Below the pieces are notes generated by a model. It searched no databases. It saw nothing but the letters and a program-made list of their open reading frames with translations, and had not been told where the DNA came from. Source: Siphonodentalium dalli (Eukaryota > Mollusca > Scaphopoda > Gadilida > Siphonodentaliidae). Taken from it: a stretch of DNA of 64,000 bases. Location of the stretch: contig CP136061.1 in NCBI GenBank assembly GCA_032622095.1, positions 14,399,287 through 14,463,286 on the forward strand, in the 5' to 3' direction. This document shows positions 9,402-23,195 of the stretch, piece by piece (positions within the stretch are counted from its first letter, which is position 1; every line of letters begins with the position of its first letter). Both the position numbers and the translations under genes were made by a program.

Positions 9402-9540
9402 ACATGTATACGTGTAACCGATCCTGTATACGTGTAAAGATCGTGTATACGTGTAACCGATCATGTATACGTGTAACCGATCCTGTATACGTGTAACATA
9501 TCGTGTAACCGATCATGCATGTATACGTGTAACCGATCTT
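9402..9540. repeat. 20-bp minisatellite, about 7 copies
   Basis: The unit is TGTATACGTGTAACCGATC with C/A/G before it. One copy has AAGATCG and two are truncated (ACATATCGTG, GATCATGCA). The unit contains the palindrome GTATAC. Confidence 0.9.
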
Positions 9541-10219
9541 GTCGAGTAACGCGATGTCACTTGCTGTGCCTTGTTCTGCTGATCTCTTCATTTCGAACAT
9601 CGATATATTTAGGAATCAGGGAGCTAAATGTGTTCTGGAGTCGGGGAGCGAGTACACCGTGGAATGCTAAAGGTGAAGGTAACTGAAGAATGACCTTCAC
9701 CTGATACATGCGACACGTTATTAAAGGATGACATCGCGTTTATTTGATTTTTACATAATATCTAAATAATTTAAACTGGTGAATGAATGGGGGAACGGAT
9801 TTGTGTGAGCGGGAAATGTATTTAACTAGCTGTTGTAGATCTGGGTTTTTCCAGATCAAATTTGGCTGTGAGATAGCCCTGTCGTACACTTGGGGATTTA
9901 TTTTAAAAAGTAAACACATGACCTATGATTTTTCTTGCATTTTCGTGATCAACTGGTGTCAATCTAGCTTGGTAAACATCACTGGTATGACCTGCAGGCT
10001 TCAATTCAGCGAATTTGGCCGAAAAGTTAACACTGTCGCCTATGGGAAATCATTTAGTTCCGTGATTCCTTTAGACAAAGGACGACTGGTGGTGATTTCC
10101 GGAAGTTTGCGACGACTATCGTTGATTTCCGCTTGTCTCCGACGCAAATGGCGTATGACCCTAATCTGATTCTTATCGCGGCGAAGATACCAGATCTTAT
10201 CACCAGGACTGAAATATAA
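9541..10219. other. Unassigned stretch left of the satellite
   Basis: There is a 128-codon plus frame (9783-10169) with no recognisable domain. Its end overlaps a weak internal repeat (GACGACT.GTGGTGATTTCCG at about 10083-10145), so I do not call it a gene. Sequence resembling the following satellite begins near 10195. Confidence 0.4.
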
Positions 10220-13200
10220 ATCACCTTATGTGAGTCCTCATGTCCTGGAGCAAAAACGGTCATAGTTAACTATCAAATCACCTTATAGAGCCGGCATGTA
10301 CTGGGACAAAAACGGTCATAGTTAACTATCAAATAACCTTATAGAGTCGGCATGTACTGGGGCAAAAACGGTCATAGTTAACTATCAAATCACCTTATAG
10401 AGTCGGCATGTACTGGGACAAAAACGGTCATAGTTAACTATCAAATCACCTTATAGAGTCGGCATGTACTGGGACAAAAACGGTCATAGTTAACTATCAA
10501 ATCACCTTATAGAGTCGGCATGTACTGGGACAAAAACGGTCATAGTTAACTATCAAATCACCTTATAGAGTCGGCATGTACTGGGACAAAAACGGTCATA
10601 GTTAACTATCAAATCACCTTATAGAGTCGGCATGTACTGGGACAAAAACGGTCATAGTTAACTATCAAATCACCTTATAGAGTCGGCATGTACTGGGACA
10701 AAAACGGTCATAGTTAACTATCAAATCACCTTATAGAGTCGGCATGTACTGGGACAAAAACGGTCATAGTTAACTATCAAATCACCTTATAGAGTCGGCA
10801 TGTACTGGGACAAAAACGGTCATAGTTAACTATCAAATCACCTTATAGAGTCGGCATGTACTGGGACAAAAACGGTCATAGTTAACTATCAAATCACCTT
10901 ATAGAGTCAGCATGTACTGGGACCAAAACGGTCATAGTTAACTATCAAATCACCTTATAGAGTCGGCATGTACTGGGACAAAAACGGTCATAGTTAACTA
11001 TCAAATCACCTTATAGAGTCGGCATGTACTGGGACAAAAACGGTCATAGTTAACTATCAAATCACCTTATAGAGTCGGCATGTACTGGGACAAAAACGGT
11101 CATAGTTAACTATCAAATCACCTTATAGAGTCGGCATGTACTGGGACAAAAACGGTCATAGTTAACTATCAAATCACCTTATAGAGTCGGCATGTACTGG
11201 GACAAAAACGGTCATAGTTAACTATCAAATCACCTTATAGAGTCGGCATGTACTGGGACAAAAACGGTCATAGTTAACTATCAAATCACCTTATAGAGTC
11301 GGCATGTACTGGGACAAAAACGGTCATAGTTAACTATCAAATCACCTTATAGAGTCGGCATGTACTGGGGCAAAAACGGTCATAGTTAACTATCAAATCA
11401 CCTTATAGAGTCGGCATGTACTGGTGCAAAAACGGTCATAGTTAACTATCAAATCACCTTATAGAGTCGGCATGTACTGGGACAAAAACGGTCATAGTTA
11501 ACTATCAAATCACCTTATAGAGTCAGCATGTACTGGGGCAAAAACGGTCATAGTTAACTATCAAATCACCTTATAGAGTCGGCATGTACTGGGGCAAAAA
11601 CGGTCATAGTTAACTATCAAATCACCTTATAGAGTCGGCATGTACTGGGACAAAAACGGTCATAGTTAACTATCAAATCACCTTATAGAGTCGGCATGTA
11701 CTGGGACAAAAACGGTCATAGTTAACTATCAAATCACCTTATAGAGCCGGCATGTACTGGGGCAAACACGGTCATAGTTAACTATCAAATCACCTTATAG
11801 AGTCAGCATGTACTGGGGCAAAAACGGTCATAGTTAACTATCAAATCACCTTATAGAGTCGGCATGTACTGGGGCAAAAACGGTCATAGTTAACTATCAA
11901 ATCACCTTATAGAGTCGGCATGTACTGGGACAAAAACGGTCATAGTTAACTATCAAATCACCTTATAGAGTCGGCATGTACTGGGACAAAAACGGTCATA
12001 GTTAACTATCAAATCACCTTATAGAGTCGGCATGTACTGGGACAAAAACGGTCATAGTTAACTATCAAATCACCTTATAGAGTCAGCATGTACTGGGGCA
12101 AAAACGGTCATAGTTAACTATCAAATCACCTTATAGAGTCGGCATGTACTGGGACAAAAACGGTCATAGTTAACTATCAAATCACCTTATAGAGTCAGCA
12201 TGTACTGGGACAAAAACGGTCATAGTTAACTATCAAATCACCTTATAGAGCCGGCATGTACTGGGACAAAAACGGTCATAGTTAACTATCAAATCACCTT
12301 ATAGAGTCAGCATGTACTGGGACAAAAACGGTCATAGTTAACTATCAAATCACCTTATAGAGTCAGCATGTACTGGGGCAAAAACGGTCATAGTTAACTA
12401 TCAAATCACCTTATAGAGTCGGCATGTACTGGGACAAAAACGGTCATAGTTAACTATCAAATCACCTTATAGAGCCGGCATGTACTGGGACAAAAACGGT
12501 CATAGTTAACTATCAAATCACCTTATAGAGTCGGCATGTACTGGGGCAAAAACGGTCATAGTTAACTATCAAATCACCTTATAGAGTCGGCATGTACTGG
12601 GACAAAAACGGTCATAGTTAACTATCAAATCACCTTATAGAGTCAGCATGTACTGGGGCAAAAACGGTCATAGTTAACTATCAAATCACCTTATAGAGTC
12701 AGCATGTACTGGGACAAACACGGTCATAGTTAACTATCAAATCACCTTATAGAGTCAGCATGTACTGGGACAAAAACGGTCATAGTTAACTATCAAATCA
12801 CCTTATAGAGTCAGCATGTACTGGGACAAAAACGGTCATAGTTAACTATCAAATCACCTTATAGAGTCAGCATGTACTGGGGCAAAAACGGTCATAGTTA
12901 ACTATCAAATCACCTTATAGAGTCGGCATGTACTGGGGCAAAAACGATCATAGTTAACTATCAAATCACCTTATAGAGTCAGCATGTACTGGGACAAAAA
13001 CGGTCATAGTTAACTATCAAATCACCTTATAGAGTCAGCATGTACTGGGACAAAAACGGTCATAGTTAACTATCAAATCACCTTATAGAGTCAGCATGTA
13101 CTGGGACAAACACGGTCATAGTTAACTATCAAATCACCTTATAGAGTCAGCATGTACTGGGACAAACACGGTCATAGTTAACTATCAAATCACCTTATAG

Positions 13201-16200
13201 AGTCGGCATGTACTGGGACAAAAACGGTCATAGTTAACTATCAAATCACCTTATAGAGTCAGCATGTACTGGGGCAAAAACGGTCATAGTTAACTATCAA
13301 ATCACCTTATAGAGTCGGCATGTACTGGGGCAAAAACGGTCATAGTTAACTATCAAATCACCTTATAGAGTCAGCATGTACTGGGGCAAAAACGGTCATA
13401 GTTAACTATCAAATCACCTTATAGAGTCGGCATGTACTGGGGCAAAAACGTTCATAGTTAACTATCAAATCACCTTATAGAGTCGGCATGTACTGGGACA
13501 AAAACGGTCATAGTTAACTATCAAATCACCTTATAGAGTCGGCATGTACTGGGACAAAAACGGTCATAGTTAACTATCAAATCACCTTATAGAGTCAGCA
13601 TGTACTGGGGCAAAAACGGTCATAGTTAACTATCAAATCACCTTATAGAGTCAGCATGTACTGGGGCAAAAACGGTCATAGTTAACTATCAAATCACCTT
13701 ATAGAGTCAGCATGTACTGGGGCAAAAACGGTCATAGTTAACTATCAAATCACCTTATAGAGTCAGCATGTACTGGGGCAAAAACGGTCATAGTTAACTA
13801 TCAAATCACCTTATAGAGTCGGCATGTACTGGGACAAACACGGTCATAGTTAACTATCAAATCACCTTATAGAGCCGGCATGTACTGGGACAAACACGGT
13901 CATAGTTAACTATCAAATCACCTTATAGAGTCAGCATGTACTGTGACAAAAACGGTCATAGTTAACTATCAAATCACCTTATAGAGTCGGCATGTACTGG
14001 GACAAACAAGGTCATAGTTAACTATCAAATCACCTTATAGAGTCAGCATGTACTGGGGCAAAAACGGTCATAGTTAACTATCAAATCACCTTATAGAGTC
14101 GGCATGTACTGGGACAAACACGGTCATAGTTAACTATCAAATCACCTTATAGAGTCGGCATGTACTGGGACAAAAACGGTCATAGTTAACTATCAAATCA
14201 CCTTATAGAGTCAGCATGTACTGGGGCAAAAACGGTCATAGTTAACTATCAAATCACCTTATAGAGTCGGCATGTACTGGGACAAACACGGTCATAGTTA
14301 ACTATCAAATCACCTTATAGAGTCAGCATGTACTGGGGCAAAAACGGTCATAGTTAACTATCAAATCACCTTATAGAGTCAGCATGTACTGGGGCAAAAA
14401 CGGTCATAGTTAACTATCAAATCACCTTATAGAGTCAGCATGTACTGGGGCAAAAACGGTCATAGTTAACTATCAAATCACCTTATAGAGACAGCATGTA
14501 CTGGGGCAAAAACGGTCATAGTTAACTATCAAATCACCTTATAGAGTCGGCATGTACTGGGACAAAAACGGTCATAGTTAACTATCAAATCACCTTATAG
14601 AGTCGGCATGTACTGGGACAAACACGGTCATAGTTAACTATCAAATCACCTTATAGAGTCGGCATGTACTGGGACAAAAACGGTCATAGTTAACTATCAA
14701 ATCACCTTATAGAGTCGGCATGTACTGGGACAAAAACGGTCATAGTTAACTATCAAATCACCTTATAGAGTCGGAATGTACTGGGGCAAAAACGGTCATA
14801 GTTAACTATCAAATCACCTTATAGAGTCAGCATGTACTGGGACAAAAACGGTCATAGTTAACTATCAAATCACCTTATAGAGCCGGCATGTACTGGGGCA
14901 AACACGGTCATAGTTAACTATCAAATCACCTTATAGAGTCGGAATGTACTGGGGCAAACACGGTCATAGTTAACTATCAAATCACCTTATAGAGTCAGCA
15001 TGTACTGGGACAAAAACGGTCATAGTTAACTATCAAATCACCTTATAGAGTCAGCATGTACTGGGACAAAAACGGTCATAGTTAACTATCAAATCACCTT
15101 ATAGAGTCGGCATGTACTGGGGCAAAAACGGTCATAGTTAACTATCAAATCACCTTATAGAGTCGGCATGTACTGGGGCAAAAACGGTCATAGTTAACTA
15201 TCAAATCACCTTATAGAGTCGGAATGTACTGGGGCAAACACGGTCATAGTTAACTATCAAATCACCTTATAGAGTCAGCATGTACTGGGGCAAACACGGT
15301 CATAGTTAACTATCAAATCATCTTATAGAGTCAGCATGTACTGGGACAAACAAGGTCATAGTTAACTATCAAATCACCTTATAGAGCCGGCATGTACTGG
15401 GACAAACAAGGTCATAGTTAACTATCAAATCACCTTATAGAGTCAGCATGTACTGGGACAAAAACGTTCATAGTTAACTATCAAATCACCTTATAGAGTC
15501 GGCATGTACTGGGGCAAAAACGGTCATAGTTAACTATCAAATCACCTTATAGAGCCGGCATGTACTGGGGCAAAAACGGTCATAGTTAACTATCAAATCA
15601 CCTTATAGAGTCAGCATGTACTGGGGCAAAAACGGTCATAGTTAACTATCAAATCACCTTATAGAGTCGGCATGTACTGGGGCAAAAACGGTCATAGTTA
15701 ACTATAAATCACCTTATAGAGTCGGCATGTACTGGGGCAAAAACGTTCATAGTTAACTATCAAATCACCTTATAGAGTCAGCATGTACTGGGACAAAAAC
15801 GGTCATAGTTAACTATCAAATCACCTTATAGAGTCAGCATGTACTGGGGCAAAAACGGTCATAGTTAACTATCAAATCACCTTATAGAGTCAGCATGTAC
15901 TGGGGCAAAAACGGTCATAGTTAACTATCAAATCACCTTATAGAGTCAGCATGTACTGGGACAAAAACGGTCATAGTTAACTATCAAATCACCTTATAGA
16001 GTCAGCATGTACTGGGACAAAAACGGTCATAGTTAACTATCAAATCACCTTATAGAGTCAGCATGTACTGGGGCAAAAACGGTCATAGTTAACTATCAAA
16101 TCACCTTATAGAGTCAGCATGTACTGGGACAAAAACGGTCATAGTTAACTATCAAATCACCTTATAGAGTCGGCATGTACTGGGACAAAAACGGTCATAG

Positions 16201-19200
16201 TTAACTATCAAATCACCTTATAGAGTCAGCATGTACTGGGACAAAAACGGTCATAGTTAACTATCAAATCACCTTATAGAGTCGGCATGTACTGGGACAA
16301 ACACGGTCATAGTTAACTATCAAATCACCTTATAGAGTCAGCATGTACTGGGACAAAAACGGTCATAGTTAACTATCAAATCACCTTATAGAGCCGGCAT
16401 GTACTGGGACAAAAACGGTCATAGTTAACTATCAAATCACCTTATAGAGTCGGCATGTACTGGGGCAAAAACGGTCATAGTTAACTATCAAATCACCTTA
16501 TAGAGTCAGCATGTACTGGGACAAAATCAGTCATAGTTAACTATCAAATCACCTTATAGAGTCAGCATGTACTGGGGCAAAAACGGTCATAGTTAACTAT
16601 CAAATCACCTGATAGAGTCGGCATGTACTGGGACAAAAACGGTCATAGTTAACTATCAAATCACCTTATAGAGTCGGCATGTACTGGGGCAAAAACGGTC
16701 ATAGTTAACTATCAAATCACCTTATAGAGTCAGCATGTACTGGTCCAAAAACGGTCATAGTTAACTATCAAATCACCTTATAGAGTCGGCATGTACTGGG
16801 GCAAAAACGGTCATAGTTAACTATCAAATCACCTTATAGAGTCAGCATGTACTGGGACAAAAACAGTCATAGTTAACTATCAAATCACCTTATAGAGTCA
16901 GCATGTACTGGGGCAAAAACGGTCATAGTTAACTATCAAATCACCTTATAGAGTCAGCATGTACTGGGACAAAAACGGTCATAGTTAACTATCAAATCAC
17001 CTTATAGAGTCGGCATGTACTGGGACAAAAACGTTCATAGTTAACTATCAAATCACCTTATAGAGTCAGCATGTACTGGGGCAAAAACGGTCATAGTTAA
17101 CTATCAAATCACCTTATAGAGTCAGCATGTACTGGGACAAACAAGGTCATAGTTAACTATCAAATCACCTTATAGAGTCGGCATGTACTGGGACAAAAAC
17201 GTTCATAGTTAACTATCAAATCACCTTATAGAGTCAGCATGTACTGGGGCAAAAACGGTCATAGTTAACTATCAAATCACCTTATAGAGTCAGCATGTAC
17301 TGGGACAAAAACAGTCATAGTTAACTATCAAATCACCTTATAGAGTCAGCATGTACTGGGACAAAAACAGTCATAGTTAACTATCAAATCACCTTATAGA
17401 GTCAGCATGTACTGGGACAAAAACGGTCATAGTTAACTATCAAATCACCTTATAGAGTCGGCATGTACTGGGGCAAAAACGGTCATAGTTAACTATCAAA
17501 TCACCTTATAGAGTCAGCATGTACTGGGACAAAAACAGTCATAGTTAACTATCAAATCACCTTATAGAGTCAGCATGTACTGGGGCAAAAACAGTCATAG
17601 TTAACTATCAAATCACCTTATAGAGTCGGCATGTACTGGGGCAAAAACGGTCATAGTTAACTATCAAATCACCTTATAGAGTCGGCATGTACTGGGGCAA
17701 AAACAGTCATAGTTAACTATCAAATCACCTTATAGAGTCAGCATGTACTGGGGCAAAAACGGTCATAGTTAACTATCAAATCACCTTATAGAGTCAGCAT
17801 GTACTGGGACAAAAACGGTCATAGTTAACTATCAAATCACCTTATAGAGTCAGCATGTACTGGGACAAAAACGGTCATAGTTAACTATCAAATCACCTTA
17901 TAGAGTCAGCATGTACTGGGACAAAAACGGTCATAGTTAACTATCAAATCACCTTATAGAGTCGGCATGTACTGGGGCAAAAACGGTCATAGTTAACTAT
18001 CAAATCACCTTATAGAGTCAGCATGTACTGGGACAAAAACAGTCATAGTTAACTATCAAATCACCTTATAGAGTCAGCATGTACTGGGGCAAAAACGGTC
18101 ATAGTTAACTATCAAATCACCTTATAGAGTCAGCATGTACTGGGACAAAAACGGTCATAGTTAACTATCAAATCACCTTATAGAGTCGGCATGTACTGGG
18201 ACAAAAACGGTCATAGTTAACTATCAAATCACCTTATAGAGTCGGCATGTACTGGGACAAACAAGGTCATAGTTAACTATCAAATCACCTTATAGAGTCA
18301 GCATGTACTGGGGCAAAAACGGTCATATTTAACTATCAAATCACCTTATAGAGTCGGCATGTACTGGGACAAACACGGTCATAGTTAACTATCAAATCAC
18401 CTTATAGAGTCAGCATGTACTGGGACAAAAACGGTCATAGTTAACTATCAAATCACCTTATAGAGCCGGCATGTACTGGGACAAAAACGGTCATAGTTAA
18501 CTATCAAATCACCTTATAGAGTCGGCATGTACTGGGGCAAAAACGGTCATAGTTAACTATCAAATCACCTTATAGAGTCAGCATGTACTGGGACAAAAAC
18601 AGTCATAGTTAACTATCAAATCACCTTATAGAGTCAGCATGTACTGGGGCAAAAACGGTCATAGTTAACTATCAAATCACCTTATAGAGCCGGCATGTAC
18701 TGGGGCAAAAACAGTCATAGTTAACTATCAAATCACCTTATAGAGTCAGCATGTACTGGGGCAAAAACGGTCATAGTTAACTATCAAATCACCTTATAGA
18801 GTCAGCATGTACTGGGGCAAAAACGGTCATAGTTAACTATCAGATCACCTTATAGAGTCAGCATGTACTGGGGCAAAAACGGTCATAGTTAACTATCAAA
18901 TCACCTTATAGAGTCGGCATGTACTGGGACAAAAACAGTCATAGTTAACTATCAAATCACCTTATAGAGCCGGCATGTACTGGGGCAAAAACGGTCATAG
19001 TTAACTATCAGATCACCTTATAGAGTCAGCATGTACTGGGGCAAAAACGGTCATAGTTAACTATCAAATCACCTTATAGAGTCAGCATGTACTGGGGCAA
19101 AAACGGTCATAGTTAACTATCAGATCACCTTATAGAGTCAGCATGTACTGGGGCAAAAACGGTCATAGTTAACTATCAAATCACCTTATAGAGTCAGCAT

Positions 19201-20971
19201 GTACTGGGGCAAAAACGGTCATAGTTAACTATCAAATCACCTTATAGAGCCGGCATGTACTGGGACAAAAACGGTCATAGTTAACTATCAAATCACCTTA
19301 TAGAGTCAGCATGTACTGGGACAAACAAGGTCATAGTTAACTATCAAATCACCTTATAGAGTCAGCATGTACTGGGGCAAACAAGGTCATAGTTAACTAT
19401 CAAATCACCTTATAGAGTCAGCATGTACTGGGGCAAACAAGGTCATAGTTAACTATCAAATCACCTTATAGAGTCAGCATGTACTGGGGCAAACAAGGTC
19501 ATAGTTAACTATCAAATCACCTTATAGAGTCAGCATGTACTGGGGCAAACAAGGTCATAGTTAACTATCAAATCACCTTATAGAGTCAGCATGTACTGGG
19601 GCAAACAAGGTCATAGTTAACTATCAAATCACCTTATAGAGTCAGCATGTACTGGGGCAAACAAGGTCATAGTTAACTATCAAATCACCTTATAGAGTCA
19701 GCATGTACTGGGGCAAAAACGGTCATAGTTAACTATCAGATCACCTTATAGAGTCGGCATGTACTGGGACAAAAATGGTCATAGTTAACTATCAAATCAC
19801 CTTATAGAGTCAGCATGTACTGGGGCAAACAAGGTCATAGTTAACTATCAAATCACCTTATAGAGTCAGCATGTACTGGGACAAAAACGGTCATAGTTAA
19901 CTATCAAATCACCTTATAGAGTCGGCATGTACTGGGGCAAAAACGGTCATAGTTAACTATCACATCACCTTATAGAGTCAGCATGTACTGGGGCAAAAAC
20001 GGTCATAGTTAACTATCAAATCACCTTATAGAGTCGGCATGTACTGGGACAAAAACAGTCATAGTTAACTATCAAATCACCTTATAGAGCCGGCATGTAC
20101 TGGGGCAAAAACGGTCATAGTTAACTATCAGATCACCTTATAGAGTCAGCATGTACTGGGGCAAAAACGGTCATAGTTAACTATCAAATCACCTTATAGA
20201 GTCAGCATGTACTGGGGCAAAAACGGTCATAGTTAACTATCAGATCACCTTATAGAGTCAGCATGTACTGGGGCAAAAACGGTCATAGTTAACTATCAAA
20301 TCACCTTATAGAGTCGGCATGTACTGGGACAAAAACAGTCATAGTTAACTATCAAATCACCTTATAGAGCCGGCATGTACTGGGGCAAAAACAGTCATAG
20401 TTAACTATCAAATCACCTTATAGAGTCAGCATGTACTGGGGCAAAAACGGTCATAGTTAACTATCAAATCACCTTATAGAGCCGGCATGTACTGGGACAA
20501 AAACGGTCATAGTTAACTATCAAATCACCTTATAGAGTCAGCATGTACTGGGACAAAAACGGTCATAGTTAACTATCAAATCACCTTATAGAGTCGGCAT
20601 GTACTGGGACAAAAACGGTCATAGTTAACTATCAAATCACCTTATAGAGTCGGCATGTACTGGGACAAAAACGGTCATAGTTAACTATCAACTCACCTTA
20701 TAGAGTCAGCATGTACTGGGGCAAAAACGGTCATAGTTAACTATCAAATCACCTTATAGAGTCGGCATGTACTGGGACAAAAACGGTCATAGTTAACTAT
20801 CAAATCACCTTATAGAGTCAGCATGTACTGGGGCAAAAACGGTCATAGTTAACTATCAAATCACCTTATAGAGTCAGCATGTACTGGGACAAAAACGGTC
20901 ATAGTTAACTATCAAATCACCTTATAGAGTCGGCATGTACTGGGGCAAAAACGGTCATAGTTAACTATCAC
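10220..20971. repeat. 56-bp satellite, 192 tandem units (10.75 kb)
   Basis: The unit reads ATCACCTTATAGAGTCGGCA, TGTACTGGGACAAAAACGGT, CATAGTTAACTATCAA. Phase arithmetic from the first ATCACC (10220) to the last (20916) gives 192 units. The first is diverged and one bp longer; one unit near 15705 has a one-bp deletion. Each unit holds the perfect palindrome ATAGTTAACTAT. Variation is confined to a few sites: TCGG/TCAG/CCGG, GGGAC/GGGGC, AAAAAC/AAACAC/AAACAAGG, CGG/CAG, CAAATC/CAGATC. All frames have stops in each unit, so it is non-coding. The first 1 kb or so is nearly uniform; the remainder is a mosaic of variants. The strict homogeneity suggests recent expansion or ongoing exchange. A centromeric or heterochromatic role is possible but not shown. 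Confidence 0.98.
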
Positions 20972-21140
20972 ATTTCATTTTGGTTTTGAACCTCAAACCA
21001 CACATGTAAATTCTCGACTGTGTCATGTTCAGGAATCGAAATGAGTTAATAACATGTCATGTGAATGAAATGCTTTTTTATAAACAATTTAACCCTTCAA
21101 TGACTGGAGCTTCCTGTATGTACTTTTCCGAACCCCCTCT
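20972..21140. other. Unassigned right flank of the satellite
   Basis: The array stops cleanly at 20971 and is followed by unique-looking sequence beginning TTTCATTTTGG. No duplication joining it to the left flank was seen. Confidence 0.4.
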
Positions 21141-21290
21141 GCCAATGCATTATGCATACTTATGGACCCTCTCATATATAATATGATACATTGGCCTAAC
21201 AATATTTACCGTGACATTGTAAGCCAGAGCATTATCTTAAGCATGCGAGTTTCCATGTGGGAGACTCACGTACACAAGTTATTATACTGT
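21141..21290. repeat. Degenerate family A-like hairpins
   Basis: A 55-nt hairpin GCCAATGCATTATGCATACT...ATGATACATTGGC (21141-21195) is followed by CTAACAATATTTACCGTGAC and a second degenerate hairpin with GCATGCGAG...GAGACTCACG. The same order (hairpin, TTACCTTGACCTTGTAAGCC, hairpin) recurs at 47161-47335, so this is a subfamily. Confidence 0.65.
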
Positions 21291-21324
21291 CACAAGATAT
21301 GTAACCCTGTACCCAACAGAACGG

Positions 21325-21560
21325 CCCTGTGCCAATGCATTCTCTTATATATGCGAATCGACCATAGGTCGCCTCGCATATATAAGAGAATGCATTGGCT
21401 TAACACATTAAAATTTATAAAATTGTTAAAGAATGTAAGAAAAATGGTAAAAAGTGTTAAAAAAAGATTTTTGTTATGCCAATGCATTCTCTTATATATG
21501 CGAGGCGACCTATGGTCGACTCGCATATATAAGAGAATGCATTGTCACAGGGCATAACTG
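21325..21560. mobile_element. Family A MITE, short variant with two hairpins
   Basis: Two 69-nt hairpins (21331-21399 and 21478-21546) lie in opposite orientation around an AT-rich interior of only about 78 bp. The outer sequence is GGCCCTGTGCC on the left and GTCACAGGGC on the right. Compared with the 1566-2040 copy, the interior PstI-containing part is missing. Confidence 0.8.
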
Positions 21561-22026
21561 TAACTATCACAATGTGGTCAAGGAGCCGGTTCCAATGATA
21601 TCCATATTTGTATGGTTCTATTGAGACAGACCGAAGATATTTTAGGCTGTTGAAGCTTTATTTGGCCGGTTTTGGCCGGTTTGTTGGGTAAAGGGTTAAT
21701 CGCGCTCAAATGTTCAGAGACACATTGCGATAGTATTTACTAGTTCCCTGTTGGCCCCTTTTCTGTAGTCGTTTCACGGTGTCATAGTTAGACGTGTGAA
21801 TGTTATTGACGTTTCCTTTGTCAGACTGACCATTCATGTCGGCGTTCATACGGCATTCGGGGGGGGGTGGCATATCGTGTGATATAGTGATACGTGTGTA
21901 TGGTGTCAGTGTTATACCACTGTCAGTCAGTAACATCATATCATGTTTTAAAGTCATGTTTTAAGTCATGTTTCAAAGCCTACTGTCAACTATAGTCACA
22001 GAGGAACATCTAACACACACATGTAT
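21561..22026. other. Unassigned stretch
   Basis: No ORF or array of note. GGGGGGGG-type runs occur near 21860, and TGGCCGGTTT is repeated at about 21664-21683. Confidence 0.35.
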
Positions 22027-22275
22027 AATAAAAAACATCCATTACCCTGCAGGGAGCCCCACACATATATAGAAGCATATAGAAGAGTGTCGTCTGCTTA
22101 TTTTTGTCTGGGGCTCTGCATGGGTGAAATTATAAAACTGTTAAAGAATACAAGAACAAATTATTAAAATTGTAAAAAATTGTTAGGCCAATGCATTCTC
22201 TTATATATGCGAGGCGACCTATGGTCGACTCGCATTATTATTATATAAGAGAATGCATTGGCACAGGGTAAACAA
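22027..22275. mobile_element. Family A MITE, partial (interior plus right hairpin)
   Basis: It begins inside the element at AAAAAACATCCATTACCCTG and runs through CAGGGAGCCCCACACATATA to the terminal hairpin (22187-22262). That hairpin carries a 7-nt insertion (TTATTAT-type) in its right arm. The left hairpin and outer end are absent. Confidence 0.8.
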
Positions 22276-23195
22276 TATGTAGACGGTGGCAATCTTCACA
22301 TTTTCAGGTCACGGCATATCGTGATATATAAATGTATGCGACTGGTGGTGGCATTGCCACTGTATGGGGATTATGCAAGTCATATCAATATATGTACATG
22401 TATATGACGTGGTAACGGCGTTGCCATCGTCAGTCAGGTCACAGAAGCGGTTGATATGTATGTTGATGGCATTGGTGTCCATGCACTGGCAGCCATGTCA
22501 CAGAGACGAGGTCACAGTGACTGCCGGCAGTCCGATTATATCCAGTCTAATCCGATTGTGATCGAGCTCTCTAAAGCCTGGGTCGATGACGAGGGGAGTG
22601 TGTATTCAATCAAATGTGTTGCGATGGGTTGTCTGGCGATGATTGCATAAGTCCCTCTCATTTATGATATTCAGGTTAGGAGTTTAATTGTACTAAGCTC
22701 TGTGTTTTCATGCTGCGGGATAAAAACAGGACCCAGTCAAGTGTACACGGTGTTAATATTCTTATTGTATCTTAGTCTTATTCTTATCATATATCGCATA
22801 ATTACGATCACTTTTTATCAGATCTGGATATTCCTAAATATATATATATATACAATAGCCATATGTAGCTATTGTAGCTACATCTGGCTATTGATGATGG
22901 ATGAATCTGGTTGAAGAGAGATAACCCAATCCAACAAATAATCAAGAACATGATTTGATAATACTCTTAGTAAATTATTGTTTGCTATGTTCATGCATAA
23001 TTAACAAAATATTCCAATATTGTTACTTTTTCATGACAAATGTACCTAAATAGAAGAATAAGATTAGATTATATATGGACGGATCTGAGTCCCATATCAC
23101 ATAACATAACCAATAATTAAACAGATGCATGTGTTTAGCTATGCTTCTCTGATATTCCGCAAGCTGGTGCAACCGAAATGTCATCGGCAGTGATT
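22276..23195. other. Unassigned stretch
   Basis: No supported gene. A GTAGCTATTGTAGCTACAT inverted motif at about 22864-22883 recurs in part at about 23500-23535 (TAGCTACAATAGATACACAT). Several short frames here have no domain. Confidence 0.35.

Noticed and set aside
9783-10169. 128-codon gene next to the satellite
   Set aside because: No domain, and its end runs through a weak local repeat; no evidence beyond openness.
10220-20971. CRISPR-like regular array
   Set aside because: There are no unique spacers: the entire 56-bp period is conserved, units abut directly, and the context is eukaryotic with no cas genes.
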